Shown here piece after piece: positions 16,139 through 27,779 of a DNA stretch of 64,000 nucleotides. Made by a program: the position numbers and the translations under genes. Position 1 is the stretch's first letter, and the number at the start of each line of letters is the position of its first letter. The DNA lies in NCBI GenBank assembly GCA_021810505.1, contig JAJZIR010000005.1, forward strand, positions 1 through 64,000, in the 5' to 3' direction. Origin of the DNA: a bacterium (GTDB lineage Bacteria > Deinococcota > Deinococci > Deinococcales > Deinococcaceae). Below the pieces are notes generated by a model that did no database searches, was not told where the DNA came from, and saw only the letters and a program-made list of their open reading frames with translations.

Positions 16139-17237
16139 GGCACAGCAAGCTATCTTCAGCGAGTCCGACGCGCAGTGGATGCGCCTGGCCCTAGAGGCCG
16201 CCGCGAGAGGGTTGGGGCGGACTTCGCCCAATCCCCCGGTGGGCTGCGCCCTGGTCTCGGAGGGGGAGCTGGTCGGGGTGGGCCACCATGCCAGAGCCGG
16301 GAGTGACCACGCCGAGGTGGTGGCCCTGCGGGAGGCTGGGGCGCGGGCCAGAGGGGCGACCGCCTACGTGACCCTGGAACCCTGCACCCACCACGGGCGT
16401 ACCCCCCCCTGCAGCGAAGCGCTCTTGGCCGCCGGCATCCGCCGCGCCGTCATCGCCACCTTAGACCCCGATCCCCGGGTCTCCGGCCGTGGCCGGAGAC
16501 GGCTGCTCCAAGAAGGGGTCGAGGTAGCCACCGGCCTGCTGGCTGAGCAGGCCCTGGAGCAGCAAGCCGGCTTTCGCAGCCGGGTGGTGCGCGGCCGGCC
16601 TTGGGTCACCGTCAAGTGGGCGATGACCTTGGACGGCAAGGTGGCCACCCCGGGCGGCGAGAGCCGCTGGATCAGCGGCGAGGCCGCCCGGCAGGAAGCG
16701 CATAGGCTGCGCGACCGCTCAGACCTGGTCGCCGTGGGCAGCGGTACCGTCCTCGCCGACGACCCAGCGCTCACCACCCGGCTCCCGGAGGGTGGAAGAG
16801 ACGCGGTCGCCGTGCTGTTCGACCGCAGCGGCAAGATTCCGCTCGACGCCAGGGCGGTCCGCCCCGGCACGGTGGTGGTGACCGCCCCCGAGCAGGCTGG
16901 GCGCTGGTCGGAGCGGCCGGTCAGGGTCCTGCCCGCCCCCGATCTGGAAGAGGCTCTCACCGCTCTGGCCAGCTGGGAGTTCTGCAACCTGCTGCTCGAG
17001 GGGGGACCGGGCTTGACCTCGCAGTTCCTGGCCCACGATCTGATCGACGAGGTCTGGGTAGCTCTAGCCCCTAAGCTGCTGGGGGCGGGCCTGCCCCCCC
17101 TCCACGGCCCGCAGCGGCCGCTCCGCCTGGCCGCGGAGCTGCAGGGAGTCCGCAGCGCACCGCTGGGGGGCGACCTGCTGGTCCGAGGGAGGCTCCACCC
17201 GGTCCCTGAGCTGACCGCAGCCGAAGGAGGTGGCTGA
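16113..17237 (+). CDS. ribD: Bifunctional riboflavin deaminase-reductase RibD
   Basis: Second and third steps of riboflavin synthesis: deamination and then NADPH reduction of the pyrimidine intermediate. N-terminal deaminase with SPNPPVGCALV, the zinc motif H-A-E (DHAEVVAL) and P-C-x-x-x-G-R-T-P-P-C (EPCTHHGRTPPC); C-terminal reductase with VTVKWAMTLDGKVA and LLLEGGPGLTSQFL. Start is uncertain: GTG 16113 has GGAG ten bases upstream but lies inside a hairpin; TTG 16137 and ATG 16179 are alternatives, the last matching WMRLALEAA of homologues. The stop overlaps ribE (TGATG). Confidence 0.93.
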   Translation: MPRALLFCLAQQAIFSESDAQWMRLALEAAARGLGRTSPNPPVGCALVSEGELVGVGHHARAGSDHAEVVALREAGARARGATAYVTLEPCTHHGRTPPCSEALLAAGIRRAVIATLDPDPRVSGRGRRRLLQEGVEVATGLLAEQALEQQAGFRSRVVRGRPWVTVKWAMTLDGKVATPGGESRWISGEAARQEAHRLRDRSDLVAVGSGTVLADDPALTTRLPEGGRDAVAVLFDRSGKIPLDARAVRPGTVVVTAPEQAGRWSERPVRVLPAPDLEEALTALASWEFCNLLLEGGPGLTSQFLAHDLIDEVWVALAPKLLGAGLPPLHGPQRPLRLAAELQGVRSAPLGGDLLVRGRLHPVPELTAAEGGG

Positions 17238-17845
17238 TGTTCAGCGGCTTGGTGGAACAGCGCGCGCGCGTCAGCGGCGCCGAGGTAGAGAGCGGGCTGC
17301 GGCGGATTACCCTGGTGCCGGAGCGGCCCCTGACGGAGCTGGCGCTGGGCGAGAGCGTGGCGGTGAACGGTGCCTGCCTCACCGCGGTCTCCTTGGACCC
17401 CTTGGGTTTTGAGCTCTCCGAAGAGACCCTGGCTCGCACCGCACCGCGCTGGGAAGTAGGGCAGCAGGTCCACCTGGAGCGGTCGCTGCGGCTGAGCGAC
17501 CGCTTGGGTGGCCACTTGGTCCTAGGCCACGTCGACGGCGTCGCCGAGGTGCTAGAGGCCACCCGGAGCGAGGGCGCGCTGCAGTTGACCCTGCGCTTAC
17601 CCGCCCAGCTGGGGCGCTACCTGGTCCCTAAGGGCAGCCTAGCAGTGGACGGGGTCAGCCTGACCCTGGCGGAGGTAGGGCCGCAGCCCGGGCTGGGCTG
17701 GGCCGACTGCCGGCTGTGGATTATCCCTCACACCCTACAGGTGACTGCCCTGGGGGAGCTGCGACCGGGAGACCTGGTCAACGTCGAGGCGGATTACCTA
17801 GCCAAGATCGTCGAGCGCCTGCGCAGCGCAGGGGAGGGCGCATGA
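17237..17845 (+). CDS. ribE: Riboflavin synthase alpha subunit
   Basis: Dismutates two 6,7-dimethyl-8-ribityllumazines to riboflavin. The 202 residues contain two lumazine-binding barrels, each with the family pattern: [25 protein letters not shown], then [14 protein letters not shown] and [13 protein letters not shown], ending with [35 protein letters not shown] 17237 overlaps the ribD stop; the ribE stop overlaps ribBA (ATGA). Confidence 0.95.
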   Translation: MFSGLVEQRARVSGAEVESGLRRITLVPERPLTELALGESVAVNGACLTAVSLDPLGFELSEETLARTAPRWEVGQQVHLERSLRLSDRLGGHLVLGHVDGVAEVLEATRSEGALQLTLRLPAQLGRYLVPKGSLAVDGVSLTLAEVGPQPGLGWADCRLWIIPHTLQVTALGELRPGDLVNVEADYLAKIVERLRSAGEGA

Positions 17846-19029
17846 TCGCCACAGTCCCAGAACTGCTAGAAGAGTTCCAGGCGGGGAGACCCATCGTCTT
17901 GGTGGACGACCAGAACCGCGAGAACGAAGGCGATCTGGTGATCGCCGCCGAGTTCGCCAGCCCAGCAGCGATCACCCTGATGGCCCGCGAGGCCTGCGGG
18001 CTGATCTGCGTCTGCCTGACCCCTGAACGGGCAGCGCAGCTGGACCTGTCCCCGATGGTCGTCCACAACACCGACCCCAATGCCACCGCTTTCACGGTCA
18101 GCGTCGACGCCCAGGAGAACAGCACCGGCATCAGCGCCTTCGACCGGGCCGCGACCGTGGCCAAACTGATCGACCAGCAGGCCAAGCCGCAAGATTTCCG
18201 CAGACCCGGCCACATCTTTCCGCTGGTCGGCCGCCCGGGCGGCGTCCTCCGGCGGGCCGGCCACACCGAGGCCGCGCTGGATCTAGCTCGGCTGGCCGGG
18301 CTCAAGCCGGCAGCGGTGATCTGCGAGATCATGGGCGAGGACGGCCACATGCGCCGCCTGGACGACCTGGTCAGCTTCGCCCGGGACCGAGGCCTGAAGA
18401 TCGGCACCATCGCCGACCTGATCGCTTTCCGGCTGCAACACGGCGACGGCTTCGTGCAGGAGGTCGCCAGGGCCAAGCTGCCCACCGACCTGGGGGAGTT
18501 CACCCTGATCGGCTTCGAGGATACCCTGCAGGGAGGCGAGCACTTGGCCATGACCATGGGGGACTTGGAGGCGGGGCCGGTGCTGGTCAGGGTCCACTCC
18601 GAGTGCCTGACCGGCGACGCCCTGCACTCGCTGCGCTGCGACTGCGGAGCGCAGCGCGACGCCGCGCTGGCCGCTATCGCGGCAGAAGGGAGGGGGGTAC
18701 TGGTGTATCTACGGCAAGAAGGGCGTGGGATCGGGCTGCTCAACAAGATCCGGGCGTACGCGCTGCAGGATCAGGGACAAGACACCGTGCAGGCCAACCT
18801 CAGCCTGGGCTTTCCCGCCGATCTGAGGGATTTCGGGATCGGGGCCCAGATCCTGCACGCCCTGGGGGTACGGGCCATGCGGCTGCTCACCAACAACCCC
18901 AAGAAGCTGCACGCTCTGGAGGGGTTCGGTCTGGTCATCACCGAACGGGTACCCCTGAAGGTCGGGGCGAACCCGCACAACCAGCGCTACTTGGATACCA
19001 AGCAGAGCAAGCTGGGGCACCTGCTGTGA
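17842..19029 (+). CDS. ribBA: Bifunctional 3,4-dihydroxy-2-butanone-4-phosphate synthase / GTP cyclohydrolase II
   Basis: Supplies both precursors of riboflavin. The N-terminal DHBP synthase half (about 1-200) has [30 protein letters not shown] and [22 protein letters not shown]; the C-terminal GTP cyclohydrolase II half has [28 protein letters not shown] (zinc cysteines) and [23 protein letters not shown]. 395 residues from ATG 17842. A longer open frame from 17716 overlaps ribE and is not used. Coupled to ribE and ribH by 4-base overlaps. Confidence 0.95.
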   Translation: MIATVPELLEEFQAGRPIVLVDDQNRENEGDLVIAAEFASPAAITLMAREACGLICVCLTPERAAQLDLSPMVVHNTDPNATAFTVSVDAQENSTGISAFDRAATVAKLIDQQAKPQDFRRPGHIFPLVGRPGGVLRRAGHTEAALDLARLAGLKPAAVICEIMGEDGHMRRLDDLVSFARDRGLKIGTIADLIAFRLQHGDGFVQEVARAKLPTDLGEFTLIGFEDTLQGGEHLAMTMGDLEAGPVLVRVHSECLTGDALHSLRCDCGAQRDAALAAIAAEGRGVLVYLRQEGRGIGLLNKIRAYALQDQGQDTVQANLSLGFPADLRDFGIGAQILHALGVRAMRLLTNNPKKLHALEGFGLVITERVPLKVGANPHNQRYLDTKQSKLGHLL

Positions 19030-19499
19030 AGCGAGTGGAGGGCAGCCTCTGGGCTGCGGGGCTGACCGTCGCCCTGTTGGTCTCGCGCTGGAACGCCCTG
19101 GTGGTCGAACGGCTGGTCGAGGGCGCCGCCGAGAGCTTCCGGCAGCACGGCGGGCAAGCGGAGCGGCTGTGGCGCATCGACGTGCCCGGCAGCTTCGAGC
19201 TGCCGCTGGCGGCCCAGCGGGTAGCGGCGGGTGGGCGGGCCTCGGCCATCGTGGCCTTGGGGGCGGTGATCCGGGGCGGCACCGACCACTACACCCACGT
19301 CGCCTCGGCGGCCATCTCCGGGCTGGCCCAGGCCGGCCTACAGGCCGGTATTCCCATCGCGCTGGGGGTCCTCACCACCGACACCTTGGAGCAGGCGCTG
19401 GAGCGAGCCGGCGGCAAGGCCGGCAACAAGGGCTCCGAGGCGATGCTGGCAGCGATCGAGATGGCCAACCTGCTGGCGGCGCTGGGGGGACAGCCGTGA
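19026..19499 (+). CDS. ribH: 6,7-dimethyl-8-ribityllumazine synthase
   Basis: Condenses the two precursors to lumazine and forms icosahedral or pentameric shells. 157 residues from GTG 19026 (GTGA overlap with ribBA): [15 protein letters not shown] (F/W-N of the active site), [33 protein letters not shown] (with catalytic His in the D-H-Y motif) and [33 protein letters not shown]. Usual length for the family. Confidence 0.95.
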   Translation: MKRVEGSLWAAGLTVALLVSRWNALVVERLVEGAAESFRQHGGQAERLWRIDVPGSFELPLAAQRVAAGGRASAIVALGAVIRGGTDHYTHVASAAISGLAQAGLQAGIPIALGVLTTDTLEQALERAGGKAGNKGSEAMLAAIEMANLLAALGGQP

Positions 19500-20302
19500 G
19501 CCTCACCGGGGTGCTGCTGGAGCGCCACCGGATCCGGCTCAGCGGGGCTGACAGCGTAGCCTTCCTGCAGGGACAGGTCAGCGGAGACCTGCGGGGGCTC
19601 TCCGAAACCAGCGTCTTGGACACGTTGTTCCTGAACCCGCGCGGCCAGATCGAACTGGCCGCCGAGCTGGTACGCAGGCCGGAGGAGATCTGGCTGCTGG
19701 TCCAGGAACCGTACGCGCAGGCGCTGGCGGCGCGCCTGCGCCGCTACATCGTCTTCGACCAGGTCGAAGTGGGGCCAGCGGAGCCGCTGCGGGTCCTGCA
19801 CCTGCTGGGGCCTGAGTGGCCCGAAGGGTTCAGCGGCGCCCTGGAGCACGACCGCTACGGCCTGGGCGGACACGACCTGATCGGCGTTCCGGAAGACCCC
19901 TCGCTCGGCGGCCGCGTCGAGCTGGCGGAGGCGGCGGCGCTGGAGCGGCAGCGGATCCGCGCTGGCCGCCCCGACCCGGCCTCGGACCAGCTGCTCGGCC
20001 GGTTGCCCCAGGAGTGCGGCCTGGGCCATTGGGTGGCTCGGGGCAAGGGCTGCTACGTGGGGCAGGAGATCATGGCCCGCCTCGAGGCCCGCGGGCAGGT
20101 CCGCCACCGCCTGGCCCGGCTGCAGGCCCTCGGGCCGCAGCTCAGAGGCAGGGCGGAGGTGCGGCGAGACGGCAAGGTGGTGGGGTGGTGCGGAGCCAGC
20201 GATGGCGGGGAGGCGCTGGCCAGCCTGAGGAGCGAGCTGGCAGCCGACGACCTGGTGGAGGTGGAAGGGCAGGCTGCACGGGTCGCCGAGGTGCTGGGCT
20301 GA
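19496..20302 (+). CDS. ygfZ: YgfZ/GcvT-like folate-binding protein
   Basis: 268 residues from GTG 19496 (GTGA overlap with ribH). Tetrahydrofolate-binding fold of YgfZ/IbaG57-type proteins, known to support repair or assembly of certain Fe-S enzymes. The family signature K-G-C-Y-x-G-Q-E is exact (GKGCYVGQEIMARLEARGQVRHRL, about residue 182). Being in the riboflavin operon is unusual and suggests it serves flavin- or redox-dependent enzymes; that part is inference. Confidence 0.9.
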   Translation: MSLTGVLLERHRIRLSGADSVAFLQGQVSGDLRGLSETSVLDTLFLNPRGQIELAAELVRRPEEIWLLVQEPYAQALAARLRRYIVFDQVEVGPAEPLRVLHLLGPEWPEGFSGALEHDRYGLGGHDLIGVPEDPSLGGRVELAEAAALERQRIRAGRPDPASDQLLGRLPQECGLGHWVARGKGCYVGQEIMARLEARGQVRHRLARLQALGPQLRGRAEVRRDGKVVGWCGASDGGEALASLRSELAADDLVEVEGQAARVAEVLG

Positions 20303-20700
20303 AGCGCGGCGGGCTCCTGGGGCTGCGGGCCAATTCGCCGGCCCGGCAGTGGCGCCGGGCCGCCAGCGCGCTGTTCTGGATCACTTTGGCCGGAATCGTC
20401 CTGCCGGCCGCCGCGCTCAGGGCCGCCCTGGGGGTCCAAGGCAGCACCCTCCCGGTGGGCGACTGGCTGGGGTTCTGCGCCCTGCTGTGGGTCGCCGTCG
20501 CGCTGCTCCCGCTCCGGCGCAGCCGGCCAGCCCCGGAGCGGTTGGCCCGCTCTTCGCTGGACGCAGCGCCGCCCGCGACGGCGCTGCTGCTGGCCCTGCT
20601 CAGCTGGCCGGACTGGGGAGGGGTGCTGCTGTTGGCTGCCCTAGCCGCCTTGGAGGTGGCAGCCTCGCTGCTGCGGATCCACGGCCGTTTTCCGGCCTGA
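20299..20700 (+). CDS. Small membrane protein, unknown function
   Basis: About 133 residues with three to four hydrophobic segments (ALFWITLAGIVLPAAALRAALG, WLGFCALLWVAVALLPL, ALLLALLSWPDW-GGVLLLAALAALEVAASLL). No ATG, GTG or TTG starts the frame near ygfZ; CTG 20299 overlaps the ygfZ stop (CTGA), in the same 4-base pattern as every other junction of this operon, so I propose it as start. I do not recognise the family. Last gene of the riboflavin operon; a riboflavin link is only by position. Confidence 0.6.
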   Translation: MKRGGLLGLRANSPARQWRRAASALFWITLAGIVLPAAALRAALGVQGSTLPVGDWLGFCALLWVAVALLPLRRSRPAPERLARSSLDAAPPATALLLALLSWPDWGGVLLLAALAALEVAASLLRIHGRFPA

Positions 20701-20701
20701 A

Positions 20702-21907
20702 TCAGGGGACGGCTAGGGCGGCCAGCCGCTCAGCCGAAAGGGCCCGCAGAGAGGCGAGATCGGCCGAACCGCGGGCCAGCCGGTCGCTGCCGCCCCCCTT
20801 CCCACCCAGGTCTGCGAGCAGCGCGGCCAGCAGCGCGCGCGCCGAGATGGCGCAGGAGGAGGCCACCAAGAGCTGGCTTCCGGCGCTGACCACGGTCAGC
20901 GCCGGGGGGAGGTCGGCGGCCAGGGTAGCCAGGGCGTCCAAGAGGTCCTCCTCTTCGGGCCGCAGCGACAAGTAGCGCAGCGCAGCTCCCGGGAGGGGGT
21001 GGGATTGGACTGAGGCCAGGCGCAACCCGGCCTCACGCAGGCGCAGCCGCCGCAGCTCGGCCTGCTGGTCCGCCAATTGCTCGGCCAAGCCGAGCACCCG
21101 CTCCGGGACCTCCTCGTCGCGGCAGGAGAAGCGAGCAGCCAAAGCCTGCAGGCGAACCCGGCCCTCTTCCAGATAGCAGCGCGCCTCCTCGCCGGCCAAG
21201 AAGTACACCCTGGTCCCGCCCTTGCGGACAGCCTCGCCGCGGAGCACCGTGACCGGGATGGCCTGGGCTGCCGAGGAGAGGTGGGTTCCGCCGCAAGCCG
21301 AGACGTCCCAGAACCCGCTGGGATCCTCAGGGTCGGCGACGGCCACCAGCCGCACCCGCCCCTGCACCTGCGGCGGCCGGCGCAATGGAAAGCGGTCCAG
21401 CTCGCTCTCCTCCACTTCAAAGCTGGTGATGGGCAGGTCGCGGTAGAGCTGGGCGTGTAGCAGGGCGCTGGCCGCCTGGATAGCCGCCGGATCGGGGTGA
21501 CCGGCTAAGTCCATGGTGCAGCGGGGCTGGGACAGGTTGATCGCGAGCACCGAGAAAGCTCGGTCCACCCGAGAGAAGGCCTGGGCCAGCAGGTGCTGCG
21601 CGCTGTGGCGCTGCATGTGGCGCAGGCGCCTGGGCCAGTCCAGCTCCCCCACAGCGGGGTCGCCTACGGCGACCTCTCCGGCAGCGGGGCCCTCTAGGCG
21701 GTGCCAGACCTGGCCGTCCTTGGTCACTTCGGTCACGGAAAAAGCTCTGCCGGCGATCTCCAGCGTTCCCAGGTCGCAGGGTTGGCCACCGCCGGTAGGG
21801 TAGAAGGCGGTATCGAGCAGCCAGACCCACAGCGAGCCCTGCCAGGTGCGCAGGCCGCCGACCTGGCTCTGAAAACGGCGCCGGTAGGCGTCTCGGTGGT
21901 AGAGCAT
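20702..21907 (-). CDS. Alanyl-tRNA editing protein, AlaX-L type
   Basis: Stand-alone relative of the editing domain of alanyl-tRNA synthetase, expected to hydrolyse Ser- or Gly-tRNA(Ala). N-terminal beta-barrel (AFYPTGGGQPCDLG), zinc site H-M-Q-R-H-S-A-Q-H and C-G-G-T-H (WDVSACGGTHLSS), central coiled segment LAEQLADQQAELRRLRL and a C-terminal DHHA1-type domain with G-G-K-G-G-G-S. About 401 residues, the long AlaX form. Start ATG 21907 (MLYHRDAYRRRF); GTG 21922 would add five residues. The gene ends one base after the convergent membrane-protein gene. Confidence 0.88.
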   Translation of the reverse strand: MLYHRDAYRRRFQSQVGGLRTWQGSLWVWLLDTAFYPTGGGQPCDLGTLEIAGRAFSVTEVTKDGQVWHRLEGPAAGEVAVGDPAVGELDWPRRLRHMQRHSAQHLLAQAFSRVDRAFSVLAINLSQPRCTMDLAGHPDPAAIQAASALLHAQLYRDLPITSFEVEESELDRFPLRRPPQVQGRVRLVAVADPEDPSGFWDVSACGGTHLSSAAQAIPVTVLRGEAVRKGGTRVYFLAGEEARCYLEEGRVRLQALAARFSCRDEEVPERVLGLAEQLADQQAELRRLRLREAGLRLASVQSHPLPGAALRYLSLRPEEEDLLDALATLAADLPPALTVVSAGSQLLVASSCAISARALLAALLADLGGKGGGSDRLARGSADLASLRALSAERLAALAVP

Positions 21908-21943
21908 GCCGCATTCTGACACCCCGGCGGCTAGGCCCCTGGC

Positions 21944-21949
21944 TATACT
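21944..21949 (+). promoter_or_regulatory. Leaderless -10 box of the C39-like peptidase gene
   Basis: TATACT, then GGATGG (six bases) and GTG 21956. Confidence 0.7.
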
Positions 21950-21955
21950 GGATGG

Positions 21956-22525
21956 GTGCCCTGGCTGCGCCGTACCGCTTGGCTGCTCGCTCTGCTGCTG
22001 GGCGGCGGCCTGGCTGGCTCCCTACCGAGAACGGTCTATCTCCCGCACATCCCCCAGGTCTGGCAGACCTACGACAACTGCGGGCCCGCCAGCCTGTCCG
22101 AAGTGCTGGCCTATTACGGAATTACCCGGTCCCAGGGGCAGATCCAGGCGCTGCTCCGCCCGACCGGGGGGTACATGAGCGACCTAGTGATCCCCTGGTA
22201 CGTCCAGCGCTTCGGGTTGCAGGCGACTATCTTCCGCGGAGGTACCATCGCCGAGCTGGAGAGGGTTCTGGCGCTGGGTATCCCGGTCATCGTCCTGCAG
22301 TGGCTGGACCAACCCGGCCAGGTCGCACACTTCCGGGTGGTGCGCGGCTACCAGCAGGTGCAGCGGCGCATCTGGGTCAGCGATCCGATGTTTGGGAACG
22401 CGGCCTACCTCTCCTACCACAACTTCCTCAGGCTCTGGACCGTGAGCGATGACGAGTTCATCCCGGTCTACCCACCGGCCTGGTCCGGACGGCTAGCCGG
22501 GGCGCTGGGGCTCAAAAACTCGTGA
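21956..22525 (+). CDS. Exported C39-like peptidase-fold protein
   Basis: 189 residues: signal peptide (RRTAWLLALLLGGGLAGS) followed by a papain-like C39 fold. Catalytic residues are visible: Cys in YDNCGPASLSEVLAYYG, His in QVAHFRVVRGY and Asp in VSDPMFG. C39-like proteins include bacteriocin-leader peptidases and many uncharacterised exported proteases. Here it is not fused to an ABC exporter. GTG 21956 is leaderless; the stop overlaps tsaB (GTGA), so it heads a two-gene unit with a tRNA-modification gene, an unexpected pairing. Confidence 0.82.
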   Translation: MPWLRRTAWLLALLLGGGLAGSLPRTVYLPHIPQVWQTYDNCGPASLSEVLAYYGITRSQGQIQALLRPTGGYMSDLVIPWYVQRFGLQATIFRGGTIAELERVLALGIPVIVLQWLDQPGQVAHFRVVRGYQQVQRRIWVSDPMFGNAAYLSYHNFLRLWTVSDDEFIPVYPPAWSGRLAGALGLKNS

Positions 22526-23076
22526 CGGACCTGGCCATCGACAGCTCTGGGCCCTGGCTCAGCTTGGCCGTGCGGCGGGGTGAGCTCCGGGCCGAGCGGG
22601 CGGTCCACCTGGGGCGGGCCCACTCGGTACAGCTCCCGGCCCGAGTAGGGGAGCTGTACCGCGAGCTCGGCCTACCCTTTTGGGCCGATCGGGTGATTCT
22701 GGGCAGCGGGCCGGGGTCCTACACCGGCCTGAGGGTGGCCCAGGCCTACGCCCTGGGGCTGGCTTCGGCCTGGGGGGGAACGGCGCTGCTCGGGGTCAGC
22801 AGCCTGGCGGGCATGGTCCCCCTGGACCGAGCAGGCCGTTGGCTGGTCGCTACGGACGCCGGCAGGGGACGCTTCTACAGCGCGGCTTACGCGGTGGGCA
22901 GTGGGCACCTGACCTGCCTGGCGGCCGAGGCCAAGCGGGAAGAGGGGGAGCTGCGCCAGCTGGAGGCCGAGCTCGGCCTCCAGCTGGCGCAGGCCACTTT
23001 CCCCAGCGGCCTAGCGCTGCTGGAGCTGGCCGAGCTCGGCCTCGGCCGCGCGCCGCCCCAACTGCAGTACCTCTAG
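22522..23076 (+). CDS. tsaB: tRNA threonylcarbamoyladenosine biosynthesis protein TsaB
   Basis: Non-catalytic partner of TsaD and TsaE in t6A37 tRNA modification. The 184 residues show the ASKHA fold: LAIDSSGPWLSLAVRRG, HSVQLPARVGELY, ILGSGPGSYTGLRVAQAYALGLA and LLGVSSLAGM. Slightly shorter than typical TsaB (about 210-230), with a reduced C-terminal region. GTG 22522 overlaps the peptidase stop. Confidence 0.9.
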   Translation: MTDLAIDSSGPWLSLAVRRGELRAERAVHLGRAHSVQLPARVGELYRELGLPFWADRVILGSGPGSYTGLRVAQAYALGLASAWGGTALLGVSSLAGMVPLDRAGRWLVATDAGRGRFYSAAYAVGSGHLTCLAAEAKREEGELRQLEAELGLQLAQATFPSGLALLELAELGLGRAPPQLQYL

Positions 23077-23088
23077 GCCACCGCGTGG

Positions 23089-23130
23089 TAAGCTGGAATT
23101 CCGAAGGCGGCCTGCCTTCGGTTTTGTTTT
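23089..23130 (+). terminator. Hairpin with T-tract ahead of pyrG, overlapping a -10-like box
   Basis: CCGAAGGC / GCCTTCGG stem (23101-23108 with 23114-23121), then TTTTGTTTT: a strong intrinsic terminator for tsaB. A TAAGCT box (23089-23094) sits so that the predicted transcript would begin at 23101, the first base of the hairpin. It may be both the end of tsaB and an attenuator at the 5' end of pyrG. A second stem with GCCGGC arms (23131-23136 with 23145-23150) follows. Confidence 0.75.
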
Positions 23131-23159
23131 GCCGGCTGGACTCGGCCGGCGGGGGAGAC

Positions 23160-24869
<1,710 letters not shown>

Positions 24870-24880
24870 GGATAGCCCGC

Positions 24881-25462
24881 TCAACCGGGCTGCAGCTGCA
24901 GGCGAAGGAGCAGGGCGTCCAGGGCAGCCTCCAGCTCAACCAGGCTTCCAGTATTCTCCAGGACAGCGCTGGCCAGGGCTCGCTTGGTGTCCGCCGGAAG
25001 CTGCAGGGCGTCGCGGCGACGGGCGTCCGCCTCCGGCAGCCCCCTGCGGCTGAGCCGCTCCAGGCGCTGCGGCAGCGGGGCGTCGACCACGATCACCGAG
25101 TCGTAGCTGCCCTGGAGCCCGCTCTCGTAGAGCAGGGGGACTTCCTCGAAGACAGTCTCGGCTCCCAGCGCCTCGCGACGGCGGGCCAGCTCGGCGCGCA
25201 CCCTGGGGTGGATCAGGGCGTTAAGCCTAGCCAGGGCCTCAGGATCCCCGAATACCCGCCGGGCCAGGGCGGCGCGGTCCAACCGACCAGCCCGCACTAC
25301 CTCCGGCCCAAAGGTGAGCAATTCGCTCAAGACCTCGGGGCAGCCGGTCAGCTCTCTGGCGATCTGATCGGCGTCCAGGACCGCGAAGCCTCTAGCTCTG
25401 AGCAGGCTCGCCACCGTGCTCTTGCCGCTGCCGATACTGCCGGTAAGACCGATGCGTTTCAT
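24881..25462 (-). CDS. coaE: Dephospho-CoA kinase
   Basis: Final step of coenzyme A synthesis. 193 residues with P-loop GLTGSIGSGKSTVASLL (residues 5-21), FEEVPLLYESGL and a lid region with RLERLSRRGLPEADARRR. ATG 25462 is preceded by GAGGAG. The gene converges on pyrG with an 11-base gap. Confidence 0.94.
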   Translation of the reverse strand: MKRIGLTGSIGSGKSTVASLLRARGFAVLDADQIARELTGCPEVLSELLTFGPEVVRAGRLDRAALARRVFGDPEALARLNALIHPRVRAELARRREALGAETVFEEVPLLYESGLQGSYDSVIVVDAPLPQRLERLSRRGLPEADARRRDALQLPADTKRALASAVLENTGSLVELEAALDALLLRLQLQPG

Positions 25463-25698
25463 GCTAGACTCCTCGCAGATCGGGCTTGACCTGCCGGAAG
25501 CCTAGCATAGCGGTGCGAGCCAGCTGGCTTCCGATCCTCCGCGCCGCGCGGGCCCCTTCTCACAACTGCTTCACATGGCTTCAGCCACTTGCCCCTATGA
25601 TGCCTTGTGGCAGCGGCAAGCAGGGTACAGATCGGATCCGCCGGAGTGCCAGGCCAAAAGTGGAGCGACCCCGGAAGCTGGGGTTGGGAGGTTTATAG

Positions 25699-26823
25699 GT
25701 GAAGCGAATCTTGGTGTTTGGGCTGTGTGCGCTGTTGCCCCTGCTGGCAACCCTGACGGCGGCCGAGGCACAATCAACTCCGTCCAGTAGCACGCAATCC
25801 GCTCCCACAGGGAAGAACCAGCCATCCAACCTCAGCGCCAGCAACTACATCACCCTGGGGCGCTACTACTTCCAGATGGGCCAGTACGACTCGGCCTACG
25901 TCTCCTTCCGAGCGGCTCTAGACCTGGAGCCCAACAACAGCGAGGCGATGCTCTATCTGGGACAGGCCCAGATCCGGCTGGGACTCTACTCCTCGGCAAT
26001 CTCCACCTTCCGCAAGCTGATCAAGATCAGCCACCACCACGTCGCGCCTTACATCTTCCTGGCCCAAGCCTACCAGGCCCAGCACGACCACTCTCGCCAT
26101 CCCTCCAAAGTTGCCGGCGACCTGGAACGCGCTCTGGCGGTCTTGGACGAAGCTGTCCTGGTCAATCCCAAGTCCGCGGCGATCTATAACGAGCGGGCGA
26201 TCATCTATAAGGATCAGGGCAACCTCAAGGCGGCCATCGGTGCCCAGAAGGAAGCGCTCTCCCTGGCGCCCAAGAACCCGGTGGTCCTAGCCAACATGGG
26301 GCACCTCTACTACAGCGCTGGGAACTTTCTCCAGGCCGACAAAGTCTTGGAGCGCGCGGTGATCGCCGACCCGCTCAATGCCCAGACCAGATCGCTCTAC
26401 GCCCTGGTGCTGATGCGCATCGGCAATTCCAAGAGGGCTCTGCCGGAGATCGAGCAGGCGGTCAACATCAGCCCCAAAGACGCCGAGGTGGTCGGTAACT
26501 ACGGGATCATCTTGTTCCTGCAGAAGAAGTTCACCAGCTCGCAGCAGAACTTGCAGGAGGCCGTCAAGCTCGATCCGCTCAACTACCCGATCTTCTACTA
26601 CTACCTGGGGCGAATCGCCCTGCAGATGGGGCTAGCCAGGGAGGCGCGCCTCAACCTGACCAAGGCGGTCGCCTTGGACGGCTCGCAGGCGGCCTACCAC
26701 TACTATCTGGGAGAGGCCCTAGTCGCCATCGGAGATGTCAAGGACGCCAAGCTGCAGTTCGAGCAGGCGCTCAAGATCGACCCCAAGAGCAGTTCGGCCA
26801 AGGACGCTCTAGCCAAGCTGTAA
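25699..26823 (+). CDS. Exported TPR-repeat protein
   Basis: 374 residues: signal peptide (MKRILVFGLCALLPLLATLTAAEAQ), a Ser/Thr/Gln-rich linker of about 20 residues, then roughly nine TPR units (for example YYFQMGQYDSAYVSFRAALDLEPNN, IIYKDQGNLKAAIGAQKEALSLAPKN, GEALVAIGDVKDAKLQFEQALKIDP). Likely a periplasmic or envelope scaffold; partners are unknown. GTG 25699 with GGGAGG eight bases upstream. The 235 bases before it hold a TATGAT box (about 25597) as possible promoter. Confidence 0.85.
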   Translation: MKRILVFGLCALLPLLATLTAAEAQSTPSSSTQSAPTGKNQPSNLSASNYITLGRYYFQMGQYDSAYVSFRAALDLEPNNSEAMLYLGQAQIRLGLYSSAISTFRKLIKISHHHVAPYIFLAQAYQAQHDHSRHPSKVAGDLERALAVLDEAVLVNPKSAAIYNERAIIYKDQGNLKAAIGAQKEALSLAPKNPVVLANMGHLYYSAGNFLQADKVLERAVIADPLNAQTRSLYALVLMRIGNSKRALPEIEQAVNISPKDAEVVGNYGIILFLQKKFTSSQQNLQEAVKLDPLNYPIFYYYLGRIALQMGLAREARLNLTKAVALDGSQAAYHYYLGEALVAIGDVKDAKLQFEQALKIDPKSSSAKDALAKL

Positions 26824-26868
26824 TCCGCCGGGCGCGCACCGGAGCTAGACGGCACCACCTCCAGTGCG

Positions 26869-26996
26869 CTACACTCGCACGGGTCGCCCTGCGACCATCC
26901 GTCTGACTGCAACGCCGCAGAGGCCGGGAGTGTCCCCTGCGGTATCCATGCGGTGAGCCCGGAATCTCCAGAGCAACGCTCCCAGAAAGAAGCCGT
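26869..26996 (+). promoter_or_regulatory. rpsB promoter and long structured leader
   Basis: TACACT at 26869-26874 would give a leader of about 115 bases. The leader can form a CCGCAG/CTGCGG stem (around 26915-26943). Autoregulation of rpsB-tsf by S2 through the leader is known in other bacteria; here the role is inferred. Confidence 0.45.

Positions 26997-27778
<782 letters not shown>

Positions 27779-27779
<1 letters not shown>

Noticed and set aside
22680-23159. Upstream extension of pyrG by 160 residues
   Set aside because: It overlaps tsaB in another frame and is not part of CTP synthase; ATG 23160 has a good SD.
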